From contig CAUJNA010003316.1 in NCBI GenBank assembly GCA_963377175.1, positions 243,501 through 307,500 on the forward strand: a DNA stretch of 64,000 bases, in the 5' to 3' direction. The notes under the pieces were generated by a model. The model was not told the origin of the DNA. It saw nothing but the letters and a program-made list of their open reading frames with translations, and did no database searches. Positions within the stretch are counted from its first letter, which is position 1. Every line of letters starts with the position of its first letter. The stretch comes from Effrenium voratum (Eukaryota; Sar; Dinophyceae; Suessiales; Symbiodiniaceae). This document shows, in pieces, positions 1-9,460 of the stretch. Made by a program: the position numbers and the translations under genes.

Positions 1-465
1 TCCGTCCAGCATTTGACCTCGTCCTGCGAAGGATTCGAAGTCTGAAACGCTGCGTGGAGGCGTGTGGCTGCAACATAGTGACCCCTAGATATGCGCCGCA
101 ATTTGGCTCCAGGTTGCATTTCAAGCGATGTCAAGCTTTGCCAAAGGAAACCCCTTTTCCCTTTTTTTCGGGTACCCCTTTTTTTTGGACCCCTTGTTTT
201 CTTTTTTTTTGTTTTTTCTTAGCCCTGCAAAGGTTGGCTCGCTTGAAATGCAACCTGGAGCCAAATTGCAAGCATATCTAGGGGTCACTATTTTGCAGCC
301 ACACGCCTCCACGCAGCGTTTTAGACTTCGAATCCTTCGCAGGGCGAGGTCAAATGCTGGACGGACGAGTGCTGGGAGCCTCTCAGGTAGAATATAAGCC
401 ATTTGGGAAACCCCCTCTAAAGAGAGAGATAAGCCATTTGGGAAACCCCCTCTAAAGAGAGAGGT
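1..465. repeat. Foldback (inverted-repeat) element A, cut by window start
   Basis: The first ~125 bases reappear in reverse complement at about 245-375, separated by a T-rich and C-rich loop. The right arm ends with CCCCCTCTAAAGAGAGAG at about 413-430, and that terminal unit (ATAAGCCATTTGGGAAACCC onward) is duplicated in tandem up to 465. Elements at 1,479-1,939 and 8,591-9,208 share the same arms, so this is a dispersed family of hairpin-forming non-autonomous elements. No coding capacity is visible, and ORFs reading through the arms are shadows of the palindrome. Confidence 0.85.
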
Positions 466-479
466 CATACACATGTGAG

Positions 480-1475
480 GGGGGATGCTTAGTGCCGGGC
501 TGCGTCCCGGGGTGATGGTGGCAGGCGGAAAGGGTGTCTTGTCCGTGCGATTTCGTAAGGTTCACGGATAGGAACGTTGCGGAGCCAGCGGAGCCGGCGG
601 AGCCCGGCCTCGGACCAGGCGACCGTGGTTCTCACGGCGCCTCACATCAACATGCCTTCGTCAAGGAGCTGCTGGGCATTTTTTTTGTCACGCGTGTGCC
701 TTGCGTGTGCCTTGGGGGAATCAAGGAGCTGCTGGGCATGCAGGACACGTGGCAGTTGCCACTGGGGAACCTGACTCTCTCAGACCACCTGGAGTTGCTG
801 GACGAACAGCCAGAGGCCCGCTACCACGAACAAGCTGGCAAAAAGCCTGGGCCTCTGCTTGCGGCTTACCGGCTCCAGGGCAGCTTCCCGGTCTACAGCA
901 TGCCCAGGCCGGTCAGGTGGGCTGCGTTCTGCGGACCACTCCATTGCCCCGGGACCGCTGGAGGCGTTTGCGTCCACCAGCAGATCGTCGCTTGCGCCAC
1001 GCTCCACCTCCTGCGCACGCTGCCCCGCCTCGTCCGGCGCTCCACGTCACTGGCCGACCTATGATCTGCGGAGGTGCGCGGCTGCGAGCCCCGCCGCCCC
1101 TGCGCCTATGCTGCCGCCTGCGGTGCTGCGCAGACGGTCCGTGATGGAGGGCGGCCCCTGACCGTTGCTGGCCTCGGGGTCTCCTGCCAGGTAAACCTTC
1201 TTCAAAGCGGGTTCCGCCGTGGCCCTGGTACCTCCACGCAAGGTGCACGTCCTCGTTCGTGGCCTCTGCGGAAGCGGAAGCCGTCCTCGGGAATTGCCTG
1301 CAGAGGCGTGTGCTGCAGGGGCCGGGGGTTGGGGTCCTCGCTGGACTGTACGAAATCGTCCAGGTAGAAGTGGCTTGTGACGAACGAGGTGGCCTTGCGG
1401 CTGATCCAGGGGCAGCGGCTCATTCCGCTCAAGGTAGCCCACCACCTGCTCAAAGCACGGGCGCTGATAAAGCCG
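480..1475. other. GC-rich decayed coding-like stretch, unassigned
   Basis: This stretch between foldback elements A and B has coding-like composition in shifting frames on both strands. On the plus strand around 715-850 the reading runs KELLGMQDTW and then LSDHLELLDEQPEARYHE. On the minus strand around 1,300-1,445 it runs VVGYLERNEPLPLDQPQ. The phrase TCAAGGAGCTGCTGGGCAT occurs twice, at about 660 and 720. No family is recognised. Given the virus-like relics further right it may be another broken viral gene, but that is only inference. Confidence 0.3.
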
Positions 1476-1478
1476 GGG

Positions 1479-1939
1479 GGTTTCCCAAATGGCTTATATT
1501 CTACCTGAGAGGCTCCCAGCACTCGTCCGTCCAGCATTTGACCTCGTCCTGCGAAGGATTCGAAGTCTAAAACGCTGCGTGGAGGCGTGTGGCTGCAAAA
1601 TAGTGACCCCTAGATATGCGCCGCAATTTGGCTCCAGGTTGCATTTCAAGCGATGTCAAGCTTTGCCAAAGGAAACCCCTTTTCCCTTTTTTTCGGGGAC
1701 CCCTTTTTTTGGGACCCCTTGTTTTCTGCATTTTTTTGTATACAAAAGATGGCTCCTTGAAATACCCCGATACACCCACCCATAAAACAGGTGACGTATC
1801 CTGTTTTTGCAGCCACACGCTCCTGCAGCGTTTTAGACTTCGAATCGGCACCGCAGGACGGTCAGTGCGCGGACGGACGAGTGCTGGGAGCCTCTCAGGT
1901 AGAATATAAGCCATTTGGGAAACCCCCTCTAAAGAGAGA
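1479..1939. repeat. Foldback element B, same family as A
   Basis: The left arm (1,479 to about 1,680) begins with GGGGGTTTCCCAAATGGC. It matches in reverse complement a right arm (about 1,805-1,939) that ends CCCCCTCTAAAGAGAGAG. The right arm has lost part of its inner sequence and carries a short insertion around 1,850-1,875. The loop is rich in T and C runs. It shares about 200 bases per arm with element A and the outer ~100 bases with element C. No protein is encoded. Confidence 0.85.
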
Positions 1940-1944
1940 GGGCG

Positions 1945-2990
1945 GATGGCGCCGTCGTCTGAGGCCCGGGGGCCTACGCGCTGCTCTCGCGCGCGGACGG
2001 GCCCGAGGGGCCCAACGATTACATCCTGCTGCGCAACGGGCAGAAGATCGTGCGCTCCCTGCAGGGCGGAGAGCACCGGCTGACCAAGCTGGGCAAGGGC
2101 TTCTTCCGCGACAAGACTACAAGTACCTGGTCCACGTACCTACCGGTGATCATCCGGGGCAGGCGGCGCAGGCGGAACGTCGGGGCGGGCTACGAGCGCA
2201 GGGACTGGCTGCCGGTGAACGAGCACCCGGCACACCTCACGGAGGAGCAGAGGCGCAGCGGGTCAGGCAACAAGTGGAGGCCTCGCTCGGGGCGGCCCCA
2301 TCCGCAGCTCTTGGACGAGACCTACTTCCTTGACCCTGAGGGGCACTGGGTGGTCAGCACCCAGAGCACGCACTACAGGAACTCCAGGACCGAGGTGGAG
2401 ACGCTCCTGCGCCAGCGCGTGAGCCTGAGAAGCGTGAGCTTCCAGCTGCCCTGCGAGGAGGACGTGCTGCAGAGCGCCTTCAAGGACAAGCCGCTCTGCG
2501 TCCCCCGGCAGCTGGCCGAGCTGCTGCAGCTGGCGTGGAGGAGGTGTGCGCCGACTTTGACGCCATGCTGCGCCACGACTGGAGGCGCCTCGGCATCTCC
2601 GCCGAGAGTTCTGCGTGTGGCGCAACGCGCCCATGCGCGTGCTGAGCTCGCAGGGCGACCTGGAAGGAGCACCGCACCGTGTCCTTTGAGGGCACTGCAT
2701 GTACAGGGCCGTGAAGCCGCAGCCCATCCAAGGAGTGGAGGCGCTTTGACGCTGCGGACGTGCAGCCGGGGCTGTTCTGGTGCGAGGACCTGGGGAGGCG
2801 CGGCGCCGCTTATGGCCGCCGGCGACAGCCCCAAGGTGGCCATCAGCAGCCCGGCGCAGTACTGCGGGCGAGGTTGAGGCGGGGCACCAGAATCCGAGAG
2901 CTGCCGGAGGAGCACGAGGTGCTGCGGTGGTGCGAGGCGCTGGGGCAGGAGAAACACGTGCGAAGGCAACTTTTACACTTGTCTGAGACA
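1945..2990 (+). pseudogene. Broken GC-rich gene of unknown function, possibly polymerase N-terminus
   Basis: The clearest reading frame is about 2,050-2,550, preceded in another frame by LLRNGQKIVRSL near 2,025-2,060. It includes the phrases LLDETYFLDPEGHWVVST and FKDKPLCVPRQLAELLQ. It then shifts frame to read CADFDAMLRHDWRRLGIS (about 2,547-2,600) and, further on, GLFWCEDLG (about 2,770-2,795), so at least two or three frameshifts are needed to follow it. Base composition is about 65% GC, unlike the AT-rich virus at 23-46 kb. No domain is identified with confidence. It could be the N-terminal part of the polymerase relic whose exonuclease part lies at 11.3-12.2 kb; that is a guess from context. 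Confidence 0.35.
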
Positions 2991-3350
2991 CAACATTGAA
3001 ATTCGGGGAGCGGGGGGCTCAAGACTAGACTTGTCAACCATGCACGCGCGCCCAAAAACAACACGCTCTCTCAGCGGTCTTCAATATCTGGACCTGCACC
3101 GTGGAGGCCCCTGCTGCAGCGGCGACGTTTTTTGCAGTTAGTTACAGACCCAAAACTTGGCCCGGGAAAACAGAGAGGTTGTCACAGAAGATTGAACGTT
3201 CTCCCTTCATAGAAATTGCAAGACCCACGCGCGTGTTGGAACACGCGCCACCGCCCCCCCTCCACCCCCCACTTTCAACGTTGCATGGAAACACGTGCGA
3301 AGGCAACTTTTACACTTGTCTGAGACACAACATTGAAATTCGGGGAGCTG
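2945..3350. repeat. Direct repeat of ~58 bases, two copies
   Basis: The segment beginning GAAACACGTGCGAAGGCAAC and running to ATTCGGGGAG occurs at about 2,950-3,008 and again at about 3,290-3,348. The two copies are essentially identical, so the duplication is young. The ~280 bases between them show no recognisable gene. Confidence 0.8.
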
Positions 3351-3417
3351 CCTGGCATCGAAGCCTCGACACCTGCCTGGCATTGAAGCCTCCCGCCATG
3401 CCGAGAAACACGTAAAA

Positions 3418-3705
3418 ACGGGCCCAGTTGGGCGAGCCAGTATCAAACGACGTTGGGCGAGCGAGTGCAAAGGGCCGTCGGGCGAGCCAGTATCAAGGGT
3501 CGTTGGGCGAGCCAGTACTAAGGGCCGTTGGGCAAGTCAGTACTAAGGGCCGTTGGGCAAGTCAGTACTAAGGGCCGTTGGGCCGTTGGGCGAACCAGTA
3601 CTATGGGTCGTTGGGCGAACCCGTACTACGGAGCCGTTGGGCGAACTCGTACTAAGTGCCGTTGGGCGAACCCGTACTAAGTGCCGTTGGGCGAATCCGT
3701 ACTAT
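3418..3705. repeat. 25-base minisatellite
   Basis: About a dozen imperfect tandem copies of a ~25-base unit of the form GGGCCGTTGGGCGAACCAGT followed by ACTAA. Copies differ by point changes, and one has an internal duplication of CCGTTGGG near 3,580. It abuts the hairpin minisatellite at 3,710. Confidence 0.85.
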
Positions 3706-3709
3706 CCTA

Positions 3710-3910
3710 CGTGCCCGCTCGGCACCGTGCCCGCTCGGCACTCCTATTTCTAAAGTGCCCGCTCGGCACTGTGCCCGCTCGGCACTCCTAACCTAAAGTG
3801 CCCGCTCGGCACTGCCTACTCCTGATCTAGAGCGCCCGCTCGGCACGTTTACCCAAAGTGCCCGCTCGGCACTGTGCCCGCTCGGCACGCCTAAGTGCCC
3901 GCTCGGCACT
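3710..3910. repeat. Array of 15-base hairpin units upstream of 5S rRNA
   Basis: Nine copies of GTGCCCGCTCGGCAC, each a perfect 5-bp stem (GTGCC/GGCAC) around a CGCTC loop. They are separated by short variable spacers such as CCTAACCTAAA. One copy (about 3,831) has a changed first base pair. The array ends about 165 bases before the 5S rRNA gene. Confidence 0.85.
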
Positions 3911-4074
3911 CCTTTCCGTGTGCGCTGTGTGCTGCGAGTAGCGGAGAGTTGCTGTGGCTGCCTTGCACTTTTTGTTCAGGCGCAGCCGGTGCAACCAAGT
4001 TTGCTAAATCTTGCAAGTTGGAAAAAATTGACAAGTTGGCCTTCTTTCTTTTGCGGCCCCTGTGTGTCTTTGTC

Positions 4075-4187
4075 GCCGACGGCCATATCTCTCCGAACAC
4101 ACCGGATCTCTTTCGACCTCCGAAGTTAAGCGGAGAAGAGACTGGCCGAGGGGACTGGCTGGGAAGCGCGTAGGGCGCTGTCGGCTT
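4075..4187 (+). rRNA. 5S ribosomal RNA
   Basis: The core reads GGCCATATCTCTCCGAACAC, then GGATCTC, then CCGAAGTTAAGCGGAG, which is the signature of eukaryotic 5S rRNA including the internal box A (AGTTAAGCGG). The ends pair over nine bases (GCCGACGGC at 4,075-4,083 with GCTGTCGGC at 4,177-4,185), giving helix I. The region GGGACTGGCTGGGAAGCGCG matches the usual helix IV/V zone. At ~113 nt it is a little shorter than the common 119-121 nt. A T-run follows directly, as expected for RNA polymerase III. It appears as a single copy here. Confidence 0.88.
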
Positions 4188-4190
4188 TTT
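4186..4190 (+). terminator. RNA polymerase III T-run after 5S
   Basis: Five T residues directly after helix I of the 5S gene, the standard Pol III termination signal. Confidence 0.7.
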
Positions 4191-4822
4191 GTTCAAAGCG
4201 ATTGTAAACTTTTGCTTAGGGTTTGGGGGAACCTTGGAGTGACACAAGCCCACCCCTGAATGAAAAATGCAATTGTTGAGCCCGAAACGGCCTGTTGCGC
4301 AGTATGTGTACGCCTTCTAAGAAGACAAGTGTTTTGGATTGTTTGCTAATCAGTTACGCGCTCTGTTCAGGACACATGCTGCTCAAAGTTGTTTGCGTTG
4401 AAAGCGCGAAACAAGGACGTTTTGAGCAGAGACATTGTCAGAGCCTCTCAATCAGCGCAATCAAATTCTTAGACTGTTTGCTAGTCAGTTATCCAGACGA
4501 CCTTCTCTTGCAGCCGGTGCAGCCTGCGCAAACGGCGCAGCCGGTGCAGCCGGTGCCCCACAGCAGCATCAGCACCCGGCGCGCGCGGCATCCGGCCATG
4601 AGTGGAGCTGGCGGAGTGGCGGAGGACGTTCGGAGTTTTTTTCGTGCCGTTTTTTTTGGTGCGTTGCTGTCTTCTGTCAGGAGGAGTGCTGGGGGTGGTG
4701 GGAGCCGCCCAAGGCCCGGTTTGGAGTGGGACGGGTGCGGCGGCTCGGCCGGCTGGGGCGGCGGCTGGCAGGACGGCCGCGGTTTTTTTGGGAGGGTTTC
4801 CTCAGCGTGGCCACGCACAGAC

Positions 4823-5180
4823 GGCTACACCCTGACCCTGGCAGCGAACCCGTGGAACATCGTGCGCACCTACAACTTGACCCCGGGCCGAGAGCTCCTC
4901 TTCGCCTGCCGCTACCGGCTCGGCACGGCCTCCAACTTCGTGGTGTACATGTCAGAGGCCGACAACGTCTACGACCCATTGTACGGCAGCTTCGTGGGCG
5001 ACCAGGGCGCCTGCACCACGGCCAAGATGTACTTCACCGTGCCGCCGAACGGAGTGGCGAAGCTGCACTTCGGGGCGCACTTCCAGGCGCCGGGCCTGCC
5101 CAACCAGATGGCAGGAACGGTGGACGTTTACGGCCTCCAGATCCTGGACGCAACCCTGGAGGTCGACAAGCTCGGCGGGC
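4823..5180 (+). pseudogene. Fossil fibre module (virus-like), copy 1
   Basis: One open frame reads GYTLTLAANPWNIVRTYNL, then FVVYMSEADNVYDPLYGSF, then KLHFGAHFQAPGLPNQMAGT and VDVYGLQILDATLEVDKLG. The first phrase recurs on the minus strand near 7,640-7,700. The KLHFGA...YGLQI phrase recurs, diverged, at 5,740-5,830 (+) and 6,560-6,720 (-). This is a beta-rich fibre- or head-like module. It has no convincing start or stop, and the frame runs directly into the repeat at 5,185, so it is a fragment. A link to virus fibres rests on its neighbours at 5.9-7.2 kb. Confidence 0.5.
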
Positions 5181-5184
5181 TGAC

Positions 5185-5645
5185 GGACCACCGTCGGGCT
5201 CCGAGCCTGGTCCTCGGCGGGCTGTCGGGCCGCGGAAAACCCTGCGACTCCGGAGCTCGGGAACTGGGCCCGGTTTTGCGCACTTTTGCACCCAAAAAGC
5301 GAGCGGTGACAAAGCGGTGACAAGCGGTGACGAGCTCGGCGGGCTGGAATTCGCAGGCTTTTCGGGGCAGAAAACGGAATTTGGAGCACGGCGAACGTCT
5401 GGAGCCGGTTTTCGGAGCGAACTTGGCTCAGGCACCACTTTCAACGTCTGACACGAAAAAACGAGCTTTTTGGGCTTTCGGAAAGTTGGCCGATTTGAGC
5501 ACTTTTTCGAACGAAACGGAGCCGAAAAGCAGTGGTGACATCAGTGGTGACGAAGGATTTTTGGCCGAAATTTGCAAATTCTGGCGGCGTTTTGGCCCAA
5601 AAATCACAAATTAATAGGGTAGTATAAGCAGTCTTTCCTTACTAC
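5185..5645. repeat. Right half of an inverted-repeat element related to 9.5-11.3 kb
   Basis: This stretch is closely similar, in reverse complement, to about 9,560-10,000. Shared phrases include GCACTTTTGCACCCAAAAAG, GCGGTGACAAGCGGTGACGA and GGGCAGAAAACGGAATTTGG. It ends in a version of the GTAGTAAGGAA terminus, read as CCTTACTAC at about 5,633-5,641. The matching left end is not visible upstream, so it is a solo half element. Several GGTGACAAGCGGTGAC-type repeats lie inside. Confidence 0.7.
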
Positions 5646-5659
5646 TTTGTGCGCACCTC

Positions 5660-5850
5660 CAATTGGTGATGTACGTCAGCGCGGCCGGCGGCGACTACGT
5701 GGCGTCACCGGAGCACGGCGTGTCTGGACTTCTCAGTGAGTTGCCAAGCTGCACTTCGGAGCCTTCAGCGATGTCCGGGCTGGTGCAGCAGTCGGCGGGC
5801 ACGCCTGTACAGCATGCAGACAAGGGCCAGCGCCTTCGAGGGAGAGTCGG
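5660..5850 (+). pseudogene. Fossil fibre module, copy 2
   Basis: Fragments MYVSAAGGDYV, MSGLVQQSAGT and ASAFEGESVS occur in different frames and match in order the minus-strand relic at 6,560-6,720 (SGLVQQWAGTLDLYSLQIRT, then SAFEGESVSV). At least two frameshifts separate them. It is a short decayed copy with no intact ends. Confidence 0.45.
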
Positions 5851-5909
5851 TCTCAGAGCAATCTCAGCCATTTCGGGGTCAGAGTAGGTGCGCTCCGCAA
5901 AGCGTGGAC

Positions 5910-7182
5910 CCCTGGTCACCTGCTTCTTATGTTGAACTCGGAGCCGTCGTCGGAGTCACGTTGGCCTGCACCCCCAGGGCTCTTCTTCATGCCCGCCGCG
6001 GTGGTGGTCGGTTGGGCTTGCCCCCGAAGGCCTTCATGTCGGCCAGGTCCAGCTGCTGCCGAAGCCTGTGCGGGGATCCTTGTAGACATCCGCCGCTCGT
6101 GGCCGTGAAGGTGCAGTCCAGGCTCTCGCAGTCCAGCGGGCCCGCGGAGGCCGCCCCGGTGATCGTCAGCGTGGACCGCCCGGGCGGCTGCGAAGCTCGC
6201 CGCCGTCGCTGCGCCGGAGGCCGTCAGGGTGCCCGTGGACACGTCGCCGACCGTGGTGAAGTTCCCGGCGTTCGCCGTATTATTGATCGTCAATGTGCTG
6301 CCGGTGATTCCGGTGGCCGAGCTCAGCAGGCCCACGCTCGCCGCCCCGGTGGATGCTCAGCGAGCTGCCCGAGACGGCACCGGTGGACGTCAGCGTGGCT
6401 CCGGACACGGCGCCGGTGGACGTCAGCGCTGCGCAGGAGACCGCGCCCGAGGCGTCCACGCCCGTCGTGAACACGTCAGTGCAGTTCACGTCGTTGCGCA
6501 ACAGCTGGTCGCAGCCCACGTTGCCCTGCGCGGTGAGCCCGCCGAGCCCGTGAGGGCCAGCGAGTGTCCGTCACAGAGACCGACTCTCCCTCGAAGGCGC
6601 TGGTCCTGATCTGCAGGCTGTACAGGTCCAGCGTGCCCGCCCACTGCTGCACCAGCCCGGAGATCGACCCGCCGAAGGCGCCGAAGTCGAGGGAGTGCTG
6701 GTCCACCACCGTCTTGAGGCCGTGGCCAGCGTGGCGTTGTTGGCCGAGGCGATGGAGCCGTTCATGGCCGCCGTGGTGCTGTAGTTGGACAGCTTCAGGT
6801 CCACGCTGTCCGGGGTGCTCTTCGTGGCCACCACGCCCTCCAGCACGTCGAAGGCCGACTGGTCAGCCTTGTTGGAGAGACCCGTGGTCAGCAAGCTCTG
6901 CAGCACTGCTGCCGTGCGCAGCCACCTGCCCGTCCGTGGTGGCCAGGGCTGCTGCCGTGGCCAGAGGTGCGCTGCTGTCCAGCTCTGCGGTGACTCGGTC
7001 GTCCAGGGACTGGATGGCGGCTGCGTTGTTGCCGGAGGCTGCCGTGTTCACGGCCAGGTCTGCCACTTGTGCGTAGGGCGTCAGAGCCAGGGCCATCTGC
7101 CCTGCGGTGAGGCGCGTGCCGTCAGTTACCTCTCCGTTGTCCAGGACCTCCGGGATGTTGCCCGTGACAGGTCCTTCAAACA
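5910..7182 (-). pseudogene. Fossil virus-type fibre gene, GC-rich
   Basis: Read leftward from an ATG at 7,182, it begins MFEGPVTGNIPEVLDNGEVT and continues LALTPYAQVADLAVNTAA. In other frames follow LSNKADQSAFDVLEGVVA, SGLVQQWAGTLDLYSLQIRT, ALTSTGAVSGATLTSTGAVS, and TGITGSTLTINNTANAGNF. The NKAD/QVADL coiled-coil phrases and Ser/Thr/Gly/Ala repeats (TSTGAVSG twice or more) are typical of trimeric fibres of phages and Polinton-like viruses, and resemble in style the AT-rich fibre at 28.8-31.5 kb. At least four frame changes show it is dead. GC content is host-like, so it is either from a GC-rich virus lineage or old. Confidence 0.6.
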
Positions 7183-7304
7183 TGTTTACATATGTTTTCG
7201 CCGACGCCTTAGTCCAGTGGCTAAGGCGTCGGCCAAGGAACTGACCGCTTCTTACGCGGCTCAAATTCCTGCCCGGACGGCAAGTTGGCTACGGGGCGTT
7301 CTTT

Positions 7305-7523
7305 TTGCCAAGGACGCAGCTGAAGTATATAGGCAGTAAGTCGTGGCTGGCTCCACACCTGGACCTGCTGCTGGGCGACGTGTCGGTGCTGCACTCGCCC
7401 TTCTTCGGTTCCGGAAAGCTAGAGTACTACCTTGCCCGGCGGCGCCCGGGCCTGGAGGTGCGTGGCGCGGACACGTTCCTGCACCACGAAGTTGGAGGCC
7501 GTGCCGTGTGGATCGAGCTCTGA
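7305..7523 (+). pseudogene. N-terminal fragment of a D12-class adenine DNA methyltransferase
   Basis: The frame reads KYIGSKSWLAPHLDLLLG, then SPFFGSGKLEYYLARRRPG. That is the opening of Dam-family (D12 class) N6-adenine methyltransferases: the (Y)xGxKxxLxPH start and the S-adenosylmethionine-binding PFFGxG motif. The next expected region diverges after ADTFLHHEV, and the frame stops at 7,521-7,523. The DPPY catalytic half is absent here. A fragment carrying it is found on the opposite strand at 10,630-10,905. The fragment sits between two pieces of fibre relic. Confidence 0.6.
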
Positions 7524-7639
7524 AGTGTTACCGCCCTATGGGCCTTTTGCGTTTTACCTCCACCGTTTTAGGGGTTGTTTGGTCGCCCTATGGGCCCCCT
7601 AAAAACTCGGAGCGTTTGCTGAACGATACCGGGCGAAGA

Positions 7640-7965
7640 GGAGCTCTCGGCCGGGGGTCAGGTTGTAGGTGCGCACGATGTTCCAGGGGTTCACTGCCAG
7701 GGTCAGGGTGTGCCCACGGTGTGGGTGGCTAGGACCACGCTGCATCCGCTGCTGCGACGAACCGTCCAGTTTGTCAGGGAGACGTCCGTGGGGCCCAGGA
7801 TCTGCTCGCCGATGGCCTCCACCACCTCCGTCCGGAAGCGCAGGGCCGAGGCTGCCTCCGCGACTCCAAGCTTGCCGGCTAGGAGGCCGTCCACCTGCGC
7901 GATGGTGTAGTAGCTGAGCAGGGCGGCTGCGATGCTCAAGGCAGGGCAAGCGTCGCATGACATTG
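7640..7965 (-). pseudogene. Fossil fibre fragment, N-terminal type
   Basis: Leftward from 7,963 the frame reads YYTIAQVDGLLAGKLGVAEA and then GEQILGPTDVSLTNWTV. A neighbouring frame gives HTLTLAVNPWNIVRTYNL, TPGRELLF. The second part repeats the module at 4,823-4,905. The YTIAQVDGLLAGK phrase parallels YTKAQIDAIF in the AT-rich fibre at 28.8-31.5 kb. Frameshifted, with no end. Confidence 0.5.
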
Positions 7966-8590
7966 CACTCTCTTGGTCGCGCGCATCCGTTGCTCAGGGA
8001 CCGCCTTTTTTGGTCAAAGCGGCTGGCTGTGAAGCTGCTGACTGATGCAGCCAGATATTCTGGTTGCCAGGGCAATGTCGGGTCGCAATGCATGTTGGGA
8101 TGCAGTAAGGCTTGGCTACACGCTGCTGGCGGCAGCTGCCAGACGTTCCGGGCGCCAGGGCGCATCAATCGAAGGCTGTTAGCTGCACGAAGAGTTGCAA
8201 CGGCCAGGAGGTCGTGAACGAGGACGGCATCGCTGACGGACCTTCGGCGCTGGCCCGGTGATGGGTTTTTCAGGCAAAATACCGAAGTCGGAATTCCGAC
8301 CTCGCTGAGAGACCGAAGTCAGGAGATCGAAGTTGGCGCGGGCTCGGCAGGGCTCCGATGCCGGGCAGGTGGCGCGGCCGGGAGGCTTCTATGCCGGGCA
8401 GGTGGCGCGGCAGGAATGTGGCGCGCTAGGTATCGAAGCCTCCACAAACACAAGTAGCGCTTGTGTTTTCGAAGCGGGTTCGTTTCAATGCGTTCCAGGC
8501 GAGAGCGGCAGCGAACTGCGCGAACTGCGCAGCGACTGCAGCGACAGCTGCAGACTGCGCCGCGCGAAAGCGCGAACACAGAACATAGCA

Positions 8591-9208
8591 CCTCTCTCTT
8601 TAGAGGGGGTTTCCCAAATGGATTCTATTCTACCTGACAGGCTTCTAGCACTCGTCCGTCCAGGAAACGACCTCGTCCTGCGAAGTCTAAAACGCTGCGT
8701 GCAGGCGTGTGGCTGCAACATAACGACCCCTAGATATGCGCAGTCACATTTGCCTCGTAGCTGCGTTTCTGCAAGGCGAGCACCCTAAAGGAACCCTGGC
8801 TGGCTCTTGGCTGGCTTTTTGGCTGGCTTTTTGGCTGGCTGGCTTTTTGGCTGGCTTCTGGCTATCAAAAAAAGAGGCTGGATGGCTTTCTGGCTATCTT
8901 CTGGCTGGCTTTCTGGCTGGCTTTCTGGCTGGTTTGGCTTGCTTTCTGGCTGGTTTGGCTTGGCTTCTGGCTGGCTTTCTGGCCGGCTTGGCTGGTTTCT
9001 GGTTTGGCTGGCTTGGACCCTTTTTTTTAGCTCGCCTTGCAGAAACGCAGCTACGAGGCAAATTGCAAGCATATCTAGGGGTCGTTATGTTGCAGCCACA
9101 CGCCTGCACGCAGCGTTTTAGACTTCGAATCCTTCCGAGTGCTAGAAGCCTGTCAGGTAGAATAGAATCCATTTGGGAAACCCCCTCTAAAGAGAGAGAG
9201 AGAGAGTC
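8591..9208. repeat. Foldback element C with GGCT minisatellite loop
   Basis: The left arm (8,591 to about 8,785) starts CTCTCTTTAGAGGGGGTTTC. It matches in reverse complement the right arm (about 9,030-9,208), which ends in a GA-rich tail. It belongs to the same family as A and B, but the arm replaces the inner part with CTCGTAGCTGCGTTTCTGCA. The loop (about 8,790-9,020) is a minisatellite of GGCTGGCTTTTT and GGCTGGCTTTCT units, which yields low-complexity shadow ORFs. Confidence 0.85.
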
Positions 9209-9460
9209 ACGTGTTTTCTTGCAGAGCCACTTGTCCAAGTTCGCCCGGGGAACTTGAACAAGGAACTTGGACAACTGCAGGCTGCCGTGTTACAAGCTCT
9301 CTCAGTTTTAAACGCCCCGATCCCAAGCAGGCTCCGATTCCAGGCAGGGCCCGATTCCGTGCTTACCCCGGGCGGAACCCGAACTTGGACAAGAACTTGG
9401 ACAAGGAACTTGGACAAATTTTATCACGTGTTTTCCTCTTGCAGAGCCACTTGTCCAGGA
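9206..9460. repeat. Direct repeats with AACTTGGACAAG units
   Basis: CACGTGTTTTC(CTC)TTGCAGAGCCACTTGTCC occurs at about 9,209-9,237 and again at about 9,425-9,455. Between them are several copies of GAACTTGGACAA. The segment separates foldback C from a degenerate family end (TTTCCCAAATGGAGTCTATT) at about 9,469. Confidence 0.6.

Noticed and set aside
121..474. ORFs of ~90-120 codons in foldback arms
   Set aside because: Mirror-image readings of the inverted repeat in elements A, B and C.
3418..3910. Possible CRISPR-like repeat array
   Set aside because: Units are adjacent or have irregular short spacers, no constant spacer length, and the setting is eukaryotic; it is two minisatellites.
4190..4330. 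Spliced-leader RNA gene near the 5S gene
   Set aside because: Dinoflagellate 5S genes can be linked to spliced-leader genes, but no CCGTAGCCATTTTGGCTCAAG-type sequence is found here.
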